From Thermococcus sp. (GTDB taxonomy: Archaea > Methanobacteriota_B > Thermococci > Thermococcales > Thermococcaceae): a DNA stretch of 6,439 bases. Each line of letters opens with the position of its first letter. Position 1 is the stretch's first letter. Made by a program: the position numbers and the translations under genes. The notes under the pieces are model-generated. The model worked only from the letters and a program-made list of their open reading frames with translations. It made no database searches and was not told the origin of the DNA. The stretch lies in contig JALTMZ010000179.1 of assembly GCA_027001105.1 (NCBI GenBank), forward strand, positions 5,397 to 11,835. Reading direction: 5' to 3'. Shown piece after piece: positions 1 through 5,325 of the stretch.

Positions 1-593
1 GTGAAATCCTTGATTTGGATGAAAATGCTTACAGACATGATGAGATAAAAGCCAGGGTCTATGGCACTGCATTAACCCCTTATCTTGAAACCTTAGTTCA
101 AGGTTCAAAAGAGCCAACAACCGTTGATGAAAGTGAAGAGCTTGAAGCTTTGGCTGAAGCTATTGTTGAAGAGCTGAAGGATGGGGTTTACTTTCTGGGA
201 GCAGGTTCGACAGTAAAAAAGATAAAAGACAAGCTTGGTATTGATGGGACTCTTTTGGGGGTTGACATCGTTGAAATTAAAGATGGAGAAGTGAAGCTTT
301 TAGTCAAAGATGCTCAAGAAAGGGATTTGCTGAAGTTCATTAACAGAAATCCGAAAATAATTGTTACAGTTGTGGGGGGAGTTAATTTCCTCTTTGGAAG
401 GGGCAATCAGCAGTTTTCTCCGGATGTTCTTAGACATATTCCAAAAGAGAACATCATTGTTGTTGCAGCTCCCTCAAAAGTTAAAAAGCCAATAAGAGTG
501 TATACAGGGGACAGGGAAGTCGACAAAATGCTTAAGGGTTACATCAGGGTAAAGATAGGCCCGTGGAGAGATAGAATCGTGAAGGTCATTTAG
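1..593 (+). CDS. ATP-NAD kinase-like protein (COG3199 family), C-terminal part, 5' truncated
   Basis: The reading frame is open from the left edge (first whole codon at 3) to the TAG at 591-593, so 196 C-terminal residues are visible and the true start lies upstream. The TTG at 15 lies inside the frame and is not a credible start. The most telling motif is GGVNFLFGRGNQQFSPDVLR in the middle of the fragment. It resembles the GG.G.(L/I)FGRGNQQ.SP.V(L/I)R signature I associate with COG3199, the predicted polyphosphate/ATP-dependent NAD kinases related to AcoX. A glycine-rich segment, YFLGAGSTVKKI, precedes it and fits the nucleotide-binding fold. The tail (IRVYTGDREVDKMLKGYIRV) also fits the family. 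The expected role is cytosolic phosphorylation of NAD to NADP, but NAD kinase activity is inferred from the family, and many COG3199 members are untested. The N-terminal half is outside the window. The next gene follows after about 70 bp and has its own TATA box, so co-transcription is not required. Confidence 0.8.
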   Translation, partial: EILDLDENAYRHDEIKARVYGTALTPYLETLVQGSKEPTTVDESEELEALAEAIVEELKDGVYFLGAGSTVKKIKDKLGIDGTLLGVDIVEIKDGEVKLLVKDAQERDLLKFINRNPKIIVTVVGGVNFLFGRGNQQFSPDVLRHIPKENIIVVAAPSKVKKPIRVYTGDREVDKMLKGYIRVKIGPWRDRIVKVI

Positions 594-626
594 ATTTCTA
601 TTCAAAGACGAGTGTACCAATATCCG

Positions 627-632
627 TTTATA
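627..632 (+). promoter_or_regulatory. TATA box for the HerA-like gene
   Basis: The sequence TTTATA (in context CGTTTATACATG) sits about 35 bp before the GTG start at 665. Archaeal transcription begins roughly 25 bp downstream of the TATA box, which predicts a start near 650-656. That leaves a short leader that just includes the GGTGA ribosome binding site. The upstream BRE is not convincing. The call is based on position and motif only. Confidence 0.5.
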
Positions 633-654
633 CATGTAGCGCTTAGTTAAAAAT

Positions 655-659
655 GGTGA
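655..659 (+). promoter_or_regulatory. Ribosome binding site deciding a GTG start at 665
   Basis: GGTGA (part of GGTGATC, complementary to the 16S rRNA 3' end) is followed by exactly 5 nt and GTG at 665-667. The same GGTGA-N5-start spacing occurs before hypC (2963) and the binding-protein gene (3188). An in-frame ATG at 653 overlaps this site and would leave no room for a ribosome binding site of its own. Confidence 0.65.
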
Positions 660-664
660 TCTGT

Positions 665-1567
665 GTGAAATATAGCAAACTTGCTGTTGAACTGCTTAAA
701 GGAGCGGAGCAGGCAATCTATTATGATCCGGTTTATCACGGCAGAACACTGAAGATATTTGGTATTGACAATGATCCGACAAAAATAGTGAAGTACTTGG
801 CGGATAAATACCTTGAGAAGGATTATGGAATAGTAATCTTTGATACCACAGGTAATTATCCAAAGGAAGGCTTTGAGAGCATAATAAAAATTGAAGATGG
901 GAAACCCACAGGTCTTGATCCAATAAAAATGGCTAAGGAAGGAATAATAGACGATCCATATACGGCAGTAACAATAGTTCAAACAATCTATGAGCTGGAC
1001 AGGAGTCTAACGGAAAAGCTTTATGCTGATGTTCTGTTCGGCAAAATTGAAAGCGTCCCTCAGGCAGCTTCATCTGAAGAAAAATACGGAGAGGTAATTA
1101 GAGAAAGCTACACTGTCCTTGATGAGAAGTTTTTCCAGGGAAGCACCCCCAATTTTGGAAACTCCATTCTTGTGGATCTCAGTGATGCACACAGCATAAC
1201 AATTGTTGGCATGGCGTTTCTCATTGTTGCAGCAGTTGTGCGGAAAAGGAGACACATATTCATAGGTCTGGATGACGCGGCGGTGCTAAGCTATACCCCA
1301 GCTGGAAGCGCTGCTATCCCACTTCTAACTCAGCCAATGAGAGGAAGAGTAACGGCACTGGCAACAAGATATACAGTTGAGTCAATTCTCAACATCTCAG
1401 GGCCAACACTTGTGCTGTATACTGATCCTGACATACAAAGCTTGATTTATGAGTCAAATGGTGTTCCTCCAGGTGCTATGAGAAAGAGGGTACTTAAGGG
1501 AGAAGGAGCTTTTATCTGGAGAACTCCAGAGACTATAAATGTCGAAGAAGGCGAGCTTCTGATTTAA
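665..1567 (+). CDS. HerA/FtsK-superfamily-like protein lacking a Walker A motif, function unknown
   Basis: The protein is 300 aa when started at GTG 665, chosen because of the GGTGA-N5 ribosome binding site; ATG 653 would add four residues. I do not recognise a named gene. The order of elements matches HerA/VirB4-type ATPases. A strand-turn-helix (LKIFGIDNDPTKIVKYLADK, residues about 29-48) lies where the P-loop is expected. It is followed by IVIFDTTGNYP (56-66), which resembles the 'vvvFD.hGEY' strand of HerA, then a 'GLDPI' segment, then ILVDLSD (168-174). Next come the Walker B-like strand HIFIGLDDAAVL (197-208) and a sensor-like region, ALATRYTVESILNISGPTLV. The expected GxxxxGK[ST] is replaced by GIDNDPTK, so ATP hydrolysis is unlikely. 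No membrane helix or signal peptide is clear, although 176-192 is hydrophobic as in the core of this fold. It converges with hypD. The role is unknown; a structural partner of a DNA-translocating ATPase is one possibility only. The fold assignment is from motif order by eye and needs a profile search. Confidence 0.6.
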   Translation: MKYSKLAVELLKGAEQAIYYDPVYHGRTLKIFGIDNDPTKIVKYLADKYLEKDYGIVIFDTTGNYPKEGFESIIKIEDGKPTGLDPIKMAKEGIIDDPYTAVTIVQTIYELDRSLTEKLYADVLFGKIESVPQAASSEEKYGEVIRESYTVLDEKFFQGSTPNFGNSILVDLSDAHSITIVGMAFLIVAAVVRKRRHIFIGLDDAAVLSYTPAGSAAIPLLTQPMRGRVTALATRYTVESILNISGPTLVLYTDPDIQSLIYESNGVPPGAMRKRVLKGEGAFIWRTPETINVEEGELLI

Positions 1568-1580
1568 TTTTCCTTTTCTT
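1568..1580 (+). terminator. T-rich terminator after the HerA-like gene
   Basis: Immediately after the stop codon the + strand reads TTTTCCTTTTCTT, a typical archaeal oligo-T termination signal. TTTTCCT (1568-1574) can pair with AGGAAAA (1595-1601). The 56-bp convergent gap could therefore form a weak hairpin and stop transcription from both sides. Confidence 0.5.
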
Positions 1581-1589
1581 GCCAAATTT

Positions 1590-1614
1590 CAAAGAGGAAA
1601 ATACTAAAATAAAG
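1590..1614 (-). terminator. T-rich terminator after hypD
   Basis: Read on the minus strand, the segment just downstream of the hypD stop is CTTTATTTTAGTATTTTCC, with repeated T-runs that fit archaeal termination. It shares the convergent gap with the terminator of the opposite gene. Confidence 0.45.
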
Positions 1615-1623
1615 TACAAGAGG

Positions 1624-2736
1624 TCAGAACAGGGCGCCATATTTATAGAAGATGTGACATGTTCCCTCATATGAAACCATACATGGTCCAACTGGATTCC
1701 TTGGAGTACAGGTCTTTCCGAAATGGGGACAGTCAGGAGGTAGTGCCAACCCTCTGAGTATAACTCCACAAAGGCACCCTTTCTCCAAATCAGGCAGCTT
1801 AGGAACTTCGGCGTCGTAATAGCTTCTTATCTCCAGGTTTCTGTATTCATCTTTAAGCTCAAGCCCGCTCTTTGGAATCATTCCTAAAGCTCTCCATTTT
1901 GCATCAACAACTTCAAAGAACTTGTTTATCAGCTTTTGAGCCTCAACATTTCCTTCATATTTTACGACTCTTGTGTATTCGTTCTCTATTTTTACCTCTC
2001 CCTTCCTTATCATCCTCAGAAGCATTAAGATTCCCATCAGCACATCAACGGGTTCAAAGCCAGCAATAACTTGGGGGATTCCATACTCTGTTGTGATGTA
2101 CTCCCAGCCTTTGACACCTATTATTGTAGACACATGCCCTGGATCGATTAGTCCGTCAAAGGCTGTACCTTGTCTAACTAACACTTCAACAGCAGGAGGT
2201 GTTAATCGGTGGACGGAATAAATCTTAAAGTTCTCGACATTCTCTTCAACGACTGCATTAAGCATCCCTGCCGCTGGAGCAGTTGTGGTCTCAAAGCCCG
2301 GAGAGAAATGAACAACCAGCTTGTTTGGATTGTTTTTGGCGATCTTATACGCATCATAAATTGAATAGACTATTCTGACGTCATATCCATCACTTCTCAA
2401 GTCGGCAAAACTTCCTCTTGGTGTGGGAATTTTATACATGTCACCAAATGTCGTTAGGATTATTCTCTCCCCTTCTTCATATGCTTTCCTCATTATCTCC
2501 TGCATTTTCACAATATCCTCAACGGGGGTTATACAGACGGGACAGCCAGGTCCGCTGACGATTTTAACGTTTTCCGGCAAAAGTGAGCGGATTCCGCTCC
2601 TTGTTACCGTATCCTCATGGGTTCCGCAGACGTGCATAATTTTAACTACCCTTCCTATTTTTTCGGCCTCCTTGTGAATGAGCCTTGTTATCTTTTGAGC
2701 GAGCTCTTTGTCTCTAAAAACGCTAAAGGCTTCCAT
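1624..2736 (-). CDS. hypD: Hydrogenase maturation factor HypD
   Basis: HypD is the iron-sulfur scaffold protein of [NiFe]-hydrogenase maturation. With HypC it holds the iron to which HypE/HypF deliver cyanide, and CO is added there. From ATG 2736 it is 370 aa, the usual family length. Signature motifs are visible: MHVCGTHEDT with Cys37, SGPGCPVCITP with Cys65 and Cys68, HFSPGFETTTAPAAGM, and FEPVDVLMGI. The C-terminal region has six cysteines (321, 323, 336, 343, 352, 360), some of which hold the [4Fe-4S] cluster. It acts in the cytosol. ATG 2736 was chosen because GGAGG at 2744-2748 lies 7 nt upstream and the product begins MEAFSVFRDKE, aligned with the family N-terminus. An alternative ATG at 2742 would overlap the hypC stop as ATGA and add two residues. 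It is co-transcribed with hypC. No hydrogenase subunit, hypE, hypF or hypA/B gene is in the window. Confidence 0.97.
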   Translation of the reverse strand: MEAFSVFRDKELAQKITRLIHKEAEKIGRVVKIMHVCGTHEDTVTRSGIRSLLPENVKIVSGPGCPVCITPVEDIVKMQEIMRKAYEEGERIILTTFGDMYKIPTPRGSFADLRSDGYDVRIVYSIYDAYKIAKNNPNKLVVHFSPGFETTTAPAAGMLNAVVEENVENFKIYSVHRLTPPAVEVLVRQGTAFDGLIDPGHVSTIIGVKGWEYITTEYGIPQVIAGFEPVDVLMGILMLLRMIRKGEVKIENEYTRVVKYEGNVEAQKLINKFFEVVDAKWRALGMIPKSGLELKDEYRNLEIRSYYDAEVPKLPDLEKGCLCGVILRGLALPPDCPHFGKTCTPRNPVGPCMVSYEGTCHIFYKYGALF

Positions 2737-2738
2737 TT

Positions 2739-2963
2739 TCATTCCTCCATGGCTTTTAGAACTTCTTCCCATGCTTGCAGAATTTCCTTTGCGGTTTTAT
2801 CATCCAGTTTTTCTATTGCAAAGCCCGTGTGCACAATCACATAATCGCCAACTTCAACGTTTGGGAGCAGGTCCAAACGAGCCTCTCTCTTTACACCACC
2901 GAAATCAACGATTGCAACTTTTCCTTTGATTTCAAGAACTTTAGCGGGAACTGCCAGACACAT
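2739..2963 (-). CDS. hypC: Hydrogenase maturation chaperone HypC
   Basis: HypC is a small (74 aa) cytosolic chaperone of the HypC/HybG family. It binds HypD during assembly of the Fe(CN)2CO group and then carries it to the hydrogenase large-subunit precursor. The N-terminus MCLAVPAKV is the family hallmark; Cys2, exposed after Met removal, is the functional residue. The beta-barrel core continues with VAIVDFGGVKREARLDLLP and VGDYVIVHTGFAIEKLD, both characteristic. ATG 2963 is chosen because it restores the MCLAVP N-terminus and follows GGTGA by 5 nt; an upstream in-frame GTG at 2972 lies in that ribosome binding site. It is the first gene of the hypC-hypD pair. A TATA box upstream suggests this is the operon start. 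Confidence 0.97.
   Translation of the reverse strand: MCLAVPAKVLEIKGKVAIVDFGGVKREARLDLLPNVEVGDYVIVHTGFAIEKLDDKTAKEILQAWEEVLKAMEE
2744..2748 (-). promoter_or_regulatory. Ribosome binding site of hypD
   Basis: GGAGG on the minus strand lies inside the last codons of hypC, 7 nt before ATG 2736. It is too close (1 nt) to the ATG at 2742, which favours the downstream start. Its position inside hypC suggests coupled translation of the two genes. Confidence 0.55.
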
Positions 2964-2968
2964 AACTT

Positions 2969-2973
2969 TCACC
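2969..2973 (-). promoter_or_regulatory. Ribosome binding site of hypC
   Basis: The minus strand reads GGGTGA, then AAGTT, then ATG at 2963. This is the GGTGA-N5-start arrangement that recurs in this window, and it fixes the MCLAVP start. Confidence 0.7.
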
Positions 2974-2994
2974 CATTTTCTGTTTGGTAAAGGA

Positions 2995-3004
2995 GTTTAT
3001 AGAT
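2995..3004 (-). promoter_or_regulatory. TATA box of the hypCD operon
   Basis: The minus strand reads TTCAAAAACATCTATAAACTCC. CTATAAAC is a good archaeal TATA element, with an A-rich stretch upstream where the BRE would lie. A transcript start about 25 bp downstream falls near 2975, just before the hypC ribosome binding site, giving a very short leader. Confidence 0.55.
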
Positions 3005-3018
3005 GTTTTTGAAACTTT

Positions 3019-3026
3019 GTGTTTAA
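3019..3026. promoter_or_regulatory. GTGTTTAA half-site upstream of the hypC TATA box
   Basis: GTGTTTAA here is the exact reverse complement of TTAAACAC at 3088-3095. It lies about 15 bp upstream of the hypC TATA box. GTGTT (3019-3023) also pairs with AACAC (3034-3038) as a short inverted repeat. It could be an operator half-site, but such short AT-rich matches also occur by chance. Confidence 0.25.
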
Positions 3027-3087
3027 AACCAATAACACCATGTCTGCGAATATCGTTGGATTTTCTCCTCTTTCTTTGAACCTTTAG

Positions 3088-3107
3088 TTAAACACCCTCT
3101 GTTTTAA
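3088..3107. promoter_or_regulatory. Imperfect inverted repeat, candidate operator of the ABC importer operon
   Basis: TTAAACAC (3088-3095) and TGTTTTAA (3100-3107) face each other. The perfect core is AAACA-N5-TGTTT (3090-3104), and one extra T in the right arm breaks the longer symmetry. It overlaps the likely promoter region of the binding-protein gene. The position would suit a metal- or ligand-responsive repressor, but the regulator is not identifiable here. Confidence 0.3.
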
Positions 3108-3120
3108 AAAGCGTTAAAAA
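3101..3120 (+). promoter_or_regulatory. Possible BRE/TATA region of the ABC importer operon
   Basis: The sequence GTTTTAAAAAGCGTTAAAAA offers two weak TATA-like elements (TTTTAAAA and GTTAAAAA), with A-rich sequence before the second one. The predicted transcript start would be near 3132-3145, giving a leader of about 40-55 nt. No clean consensus TATA box was found in the 3000-3187 interval on this strand, so the call is tentative. Confidence 0.3.
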
Positions 3121-3177
3121 TTGCCATTTTAATTCTCATCTGATAATACGAAATCTAAAATCAGTAGCACAAATGGT

Positions 3178-3182
3178 GGTGA
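3178..3182 (+). promoter_or_regulatory. Ribosome binding site deciding the start at 3188
   Basis: GGTGA is followed by 5 nt and ATG at 3188. An in-frame ATG at 3173 immediately precedes and overlaps this site (ATGGTGGTGA), so it is unlikely to be used. The 3188 start also gives a normal lipoprotein signal peptide beginning MKSSKK. Confidence 0.75.
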
Positions 3183-3187
3183 AATTT

Positions 3188-5323
3188 ATGAAGAGTAGCA
3201 AAAAATTTTTGGCTTTGCTTGTACTGTCAGTTTTAGCTTTCAGTGTCTTCAGTGCTGGTTGTATAAATCAAAACTATCAGACGGAAACAACAAGCAAGGT
3301 TACAGCTAAATCCTCTCCCACCCAAAGCATTCAGGAGCAGAAGCCTGAAACAACTACGAGCAAAGCCAAATATCCAATAACGCTTACGGACTTTGCTGGG
3401 AGAACCGTAACAATAGAAAAGCCACCTGAGAGAGTTATTGTTCTAACAAGCTACTGGGCTGAAATTTTGTGTATCCTTGGGGTTCAAGATAGGATTGTGG
3501 GTATCGGAAAGTACATCCCTTACGATCCGTATATTCCAGATGATGTTAAAAAGAAGCCCGTAGTGGGGAGCAGCTTCAAAGGCTTGAACTGGGAAACTGT
3601 TGCAAGCTTGAATCCGGATTTGATAATCGTGGACTGGTATGGAGGGAAGTACAAAGACGCTGAGACGATTAAGAAGGCTGAAGAGCTTGGGATACCTGTT
3701 ATAGCCCTGAGTGCAAAGAGTGTTGAGGACAACATCAAGGTCATTGAGCTTTTAGGAAAAGTTTTCGGAAAAGAGGAGAAAGCTGAGGAACTTGCAAGCT
3801 GGATGAAGGAAAAGCTGGATGAAGTTAACAGGATAGCAAGTCAGATTCCAGCAGATAAGAAAAAGAACGTTCTTCTCATAAGCGCTCCGAAAGACATAAA
3901 CGGTCCAATCACTGTTTATGCTAAAGGGAGCGCATGGGCAAGCATTGTTGAACTCGTTGGTGCCCACAACTTGGCTTTTGATAAGGAGTTTGACACCCAG
4001 TGGCCAAAGCTCGACTTGGAGAAGATAATAGCCTACTGGGGAGACAAGGCAGATGTTATAATCGTAACCTCCTTCAGCCAGGACAAGCTTGAAAAAGCAG
4101 TCAACGACATTAAAAATGATCCCAGATGGAGGGAGATTAAAGCTGTAAAAGAAGGCCATGTCTATGGCATTTTAGCTGGCTCTAAAGCCTTCTTGGACTG
4201 GGGGCCGAGAATAATAGTCGGCGTCTATCAGATGGGAGGATTAATTTATCCTGAGTATTATCCGGAGTGGAAGCCAATAGCAAAAGAATTGCTTGAAAGC
4301 TTCTATGGGGTTAAATATGAAGCCTCAATAAGTGTCATGGATTCAATGGGGAGAAAAGTAACCTTTGAGAAAGTTCCGGAGAGGGTAGTTGTTCTGAGCA
4401 GTTACTGGGCGGAGGTTATGTACTGCTTGGGAGTTGCGGACAAGATAGTGGGGATTGATAAGTACACACCATATGATCAGTTTTTGCCTGAAAGCATTAG
4501 AGAAAAGCCCAAAGTAGGCTCAACTTATAGTGGGATAAACTGGGAGACCGTTGCAAGCCTAAATCCAGACTTGATAATCATGGGGCGCTGGAAAGGAAGT
4601 TTTACCAAAGGTGAGCTTGATGTTATTGAAAAATCAAAAGAGCTTGGCTTCAAAGTTTTGGCATTTGGAATCCCCGACTCCAATGTGACAGGAACAAAGA
4701 TGCCCTACGAAAACATCAGGATAATAAGAGTCCTTGGAAAAGTCTTTGACAAAGAGAAAATGGCTGAAGAGCTTGCGAGCTTCTTGGAGAAGTACTACAA
4801 CGAAGCGCTTGAGATAGCGAGTAAAATACCAGAAGACAAGAAGAAAAACGTCCTTATAGTCTATGGTTCGTCGATAGTTGGAAAATATGCAACCGGTGCA
4901 ATAAGCATCTCCTACAAAGGGTCGGCTTATGCTGAAACCGCTGAGCTTGTAGGAGCACACAACGTTGCACTCGACTACAACTTCTCAACACAGTATCCAA
5001 AGCTTGACCTTGAGAAGCTCATAGCGTACTTTGGAGATAAGACAGACGTTTTAATAGTGGTTGACTGGGATGCAAAGAGGCTCAGTGAAGCTGTAGAGAA
5101 GATAAAGAGCGACCCAGCATGGCAGGAAATCAAAGCTGTCAGAGAAGGAAATGTCGTTGGAATATTGGTGAGCTCCTGGTCAAAAGATGCTGTAGCGTTA
5201 TATGGACCAAGATTCATAACTGGAATCTATGCCTTTGGACATGCGATTTATCCGGAATACTATCCAGACTGGAAGCCAATATACGAGGAGCTCCTTAAAA
5301 GGTTCTACAACATGGAGGGCTGA
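3188..5323 (+). CDS. Tandem-domain ABC substrate-binding lipoprotein (two FecB/BtuF-type domains)
   Basis: This is a surface-anchored substrate receptor for an ABC importer of the iron-siderophore/cobalamin/heme class (COG0614, PF01497 type). From ATG 3188 it is 711 aa, about twice the usual length. Residues 1-24 are a signal peptide (MKSSKK, hydrophobic core, then SAG). Cys25 lies in a lipobox-like SAGC. A Thr/Ser/Gln-rich linker (26-63) probably forms the tether. Two homologous domains follow, about 64-380 and 381-711, each running from a (T/M)D..GR.VT..K.PERV start through SYWAE, LGV.D(R/K)IVGI.KY, NWETVASLNPDLII, KGSA(W/Y)A, ELVGAHN, PKLDLEK and IYPEYYP(E/D)WKPI. Both keep the two glutamates (E136/E278 and E453/E609) that correspond to BtuF residues pairing with permease arginines. 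The ligand is not evident. The permease and ATPase genes follow directly. Each domain being functional is an inference. Confidence 0.92.
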   Translation: MKSSKKFLALLVLSVLAFSVFSAGCINQNYQTETTSKVTAKSSPTQSIQEQKPETTTSKAKYPITLTDFAGRTVTIEKPPERVIVLTSYWAEILCILGVQDRIVGIGKYIPYDPYIPDDVKKKPVVGSSFKGLNWETVASLNPDLIIVDWYGGKYKDAETIKKAEELGIPVIALSAKSVEDNIKVIELLGKVFGKEEKAEELASWMKEKLDEVNRIASQIPADKKKNVLLISAPKDINGPITVYAKGSAWASIVELVGAHNLAFDKEFDTQWPKLDLEKIIAYWGDKADVIIVTSFSQDKLEKAVNDIKNDPRWREIKAVKEGHVYGILAGSKAFLDWGPRIIVGVYQMGGLIYPEYYPEWKPIAKELLESFYGVKYEASISVMDSMGRKVTFEKVPERVVVLSSYWAEVMYCLGVADKIVGIDKYTPYDQFLPESIREKPKVGSTYSGINWETVASLNPDLIIMGRWKGSFTKGELDVIEKSKELGFKVLAFGIPDSNVTGTKMPYENIRIIRVLGKVFDKEKMAEELASFLEKYYNEALEIASKIPEDKKKNVLIVYGSSIVGKYATGAISISYKGSAYAETAELVGAHNVALDYNFSTQYPKLDLEKLIAYFGDKTDVLIVVDWDAKRLSEAVEKIKSDPAWQEIKAVREGNVVGILVSSWSKDAVALYGPRFITGIYAFGHAIYPEYYPDWKPIYEELLKRFYNMEG
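3377..4327 (+). repeat. First copy of the internal binding-domain duplication
   Basis: Encodes residues 64-380 of the binding lipoprotein. It aligns end to end with the second copy, with only short gaps, and shares the identical 14-residue block NWETVASLNPDLII. At the DNA level the shared blocks differ mainly at synonymous positions, so the duplication is old and not a recent unequal crossover. Confidence 0.9.
4328..5320 (+). repeat. Second copy of the internal binding-domain duplication
   Basis: Encodes residues 381-711. Compared with the first copy it has a short insertion around PDSNVTGTK, a few extra residues in the SSIVGKYATGAIS segment, and SWSKDAVALYGPR instead of SKAFLDWGPR. The rest of the framework matches. 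There is almost no linker between the domains: the second begins directly after FYGVKYEA. Confidence 0.9.
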
Positions 5324-5325
5324 TT

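Noticed and set aside
647..982. Open frame on the minus strand opposite the HerA-like gene
   Set aside because: It is fully antisense to a better-supported gene, has an unlikely Cys/Tyr/Phe-rich composition and no ribosome binding site or recognisable domain.
3040..3087. Possible 15-codon leader peptide beginning MSANIVGF
   Set aside because: It has no ribosome binding site in front of it and lies upstream of the likely importer promoter, so it is unlikely to be transcribed as a leader.
2964..3187. Riboswitch (for example cobalamin) ahead of the importer operon
   Set aside because: The likely leader is only about 40-55 nt and A/T-rich, too short and unstructured for a cobalamin riboswitch; no B12-box-like sequence was seen.
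3752..4159. 135-codon minus-strand open frame inside the binding-protein gene
   Set aside because: It is antisense to a well-conserved domain, and a matching antisense frame at 4634-4960 arises from the duplicated domain. Both are explained by codon use on the coding strand.
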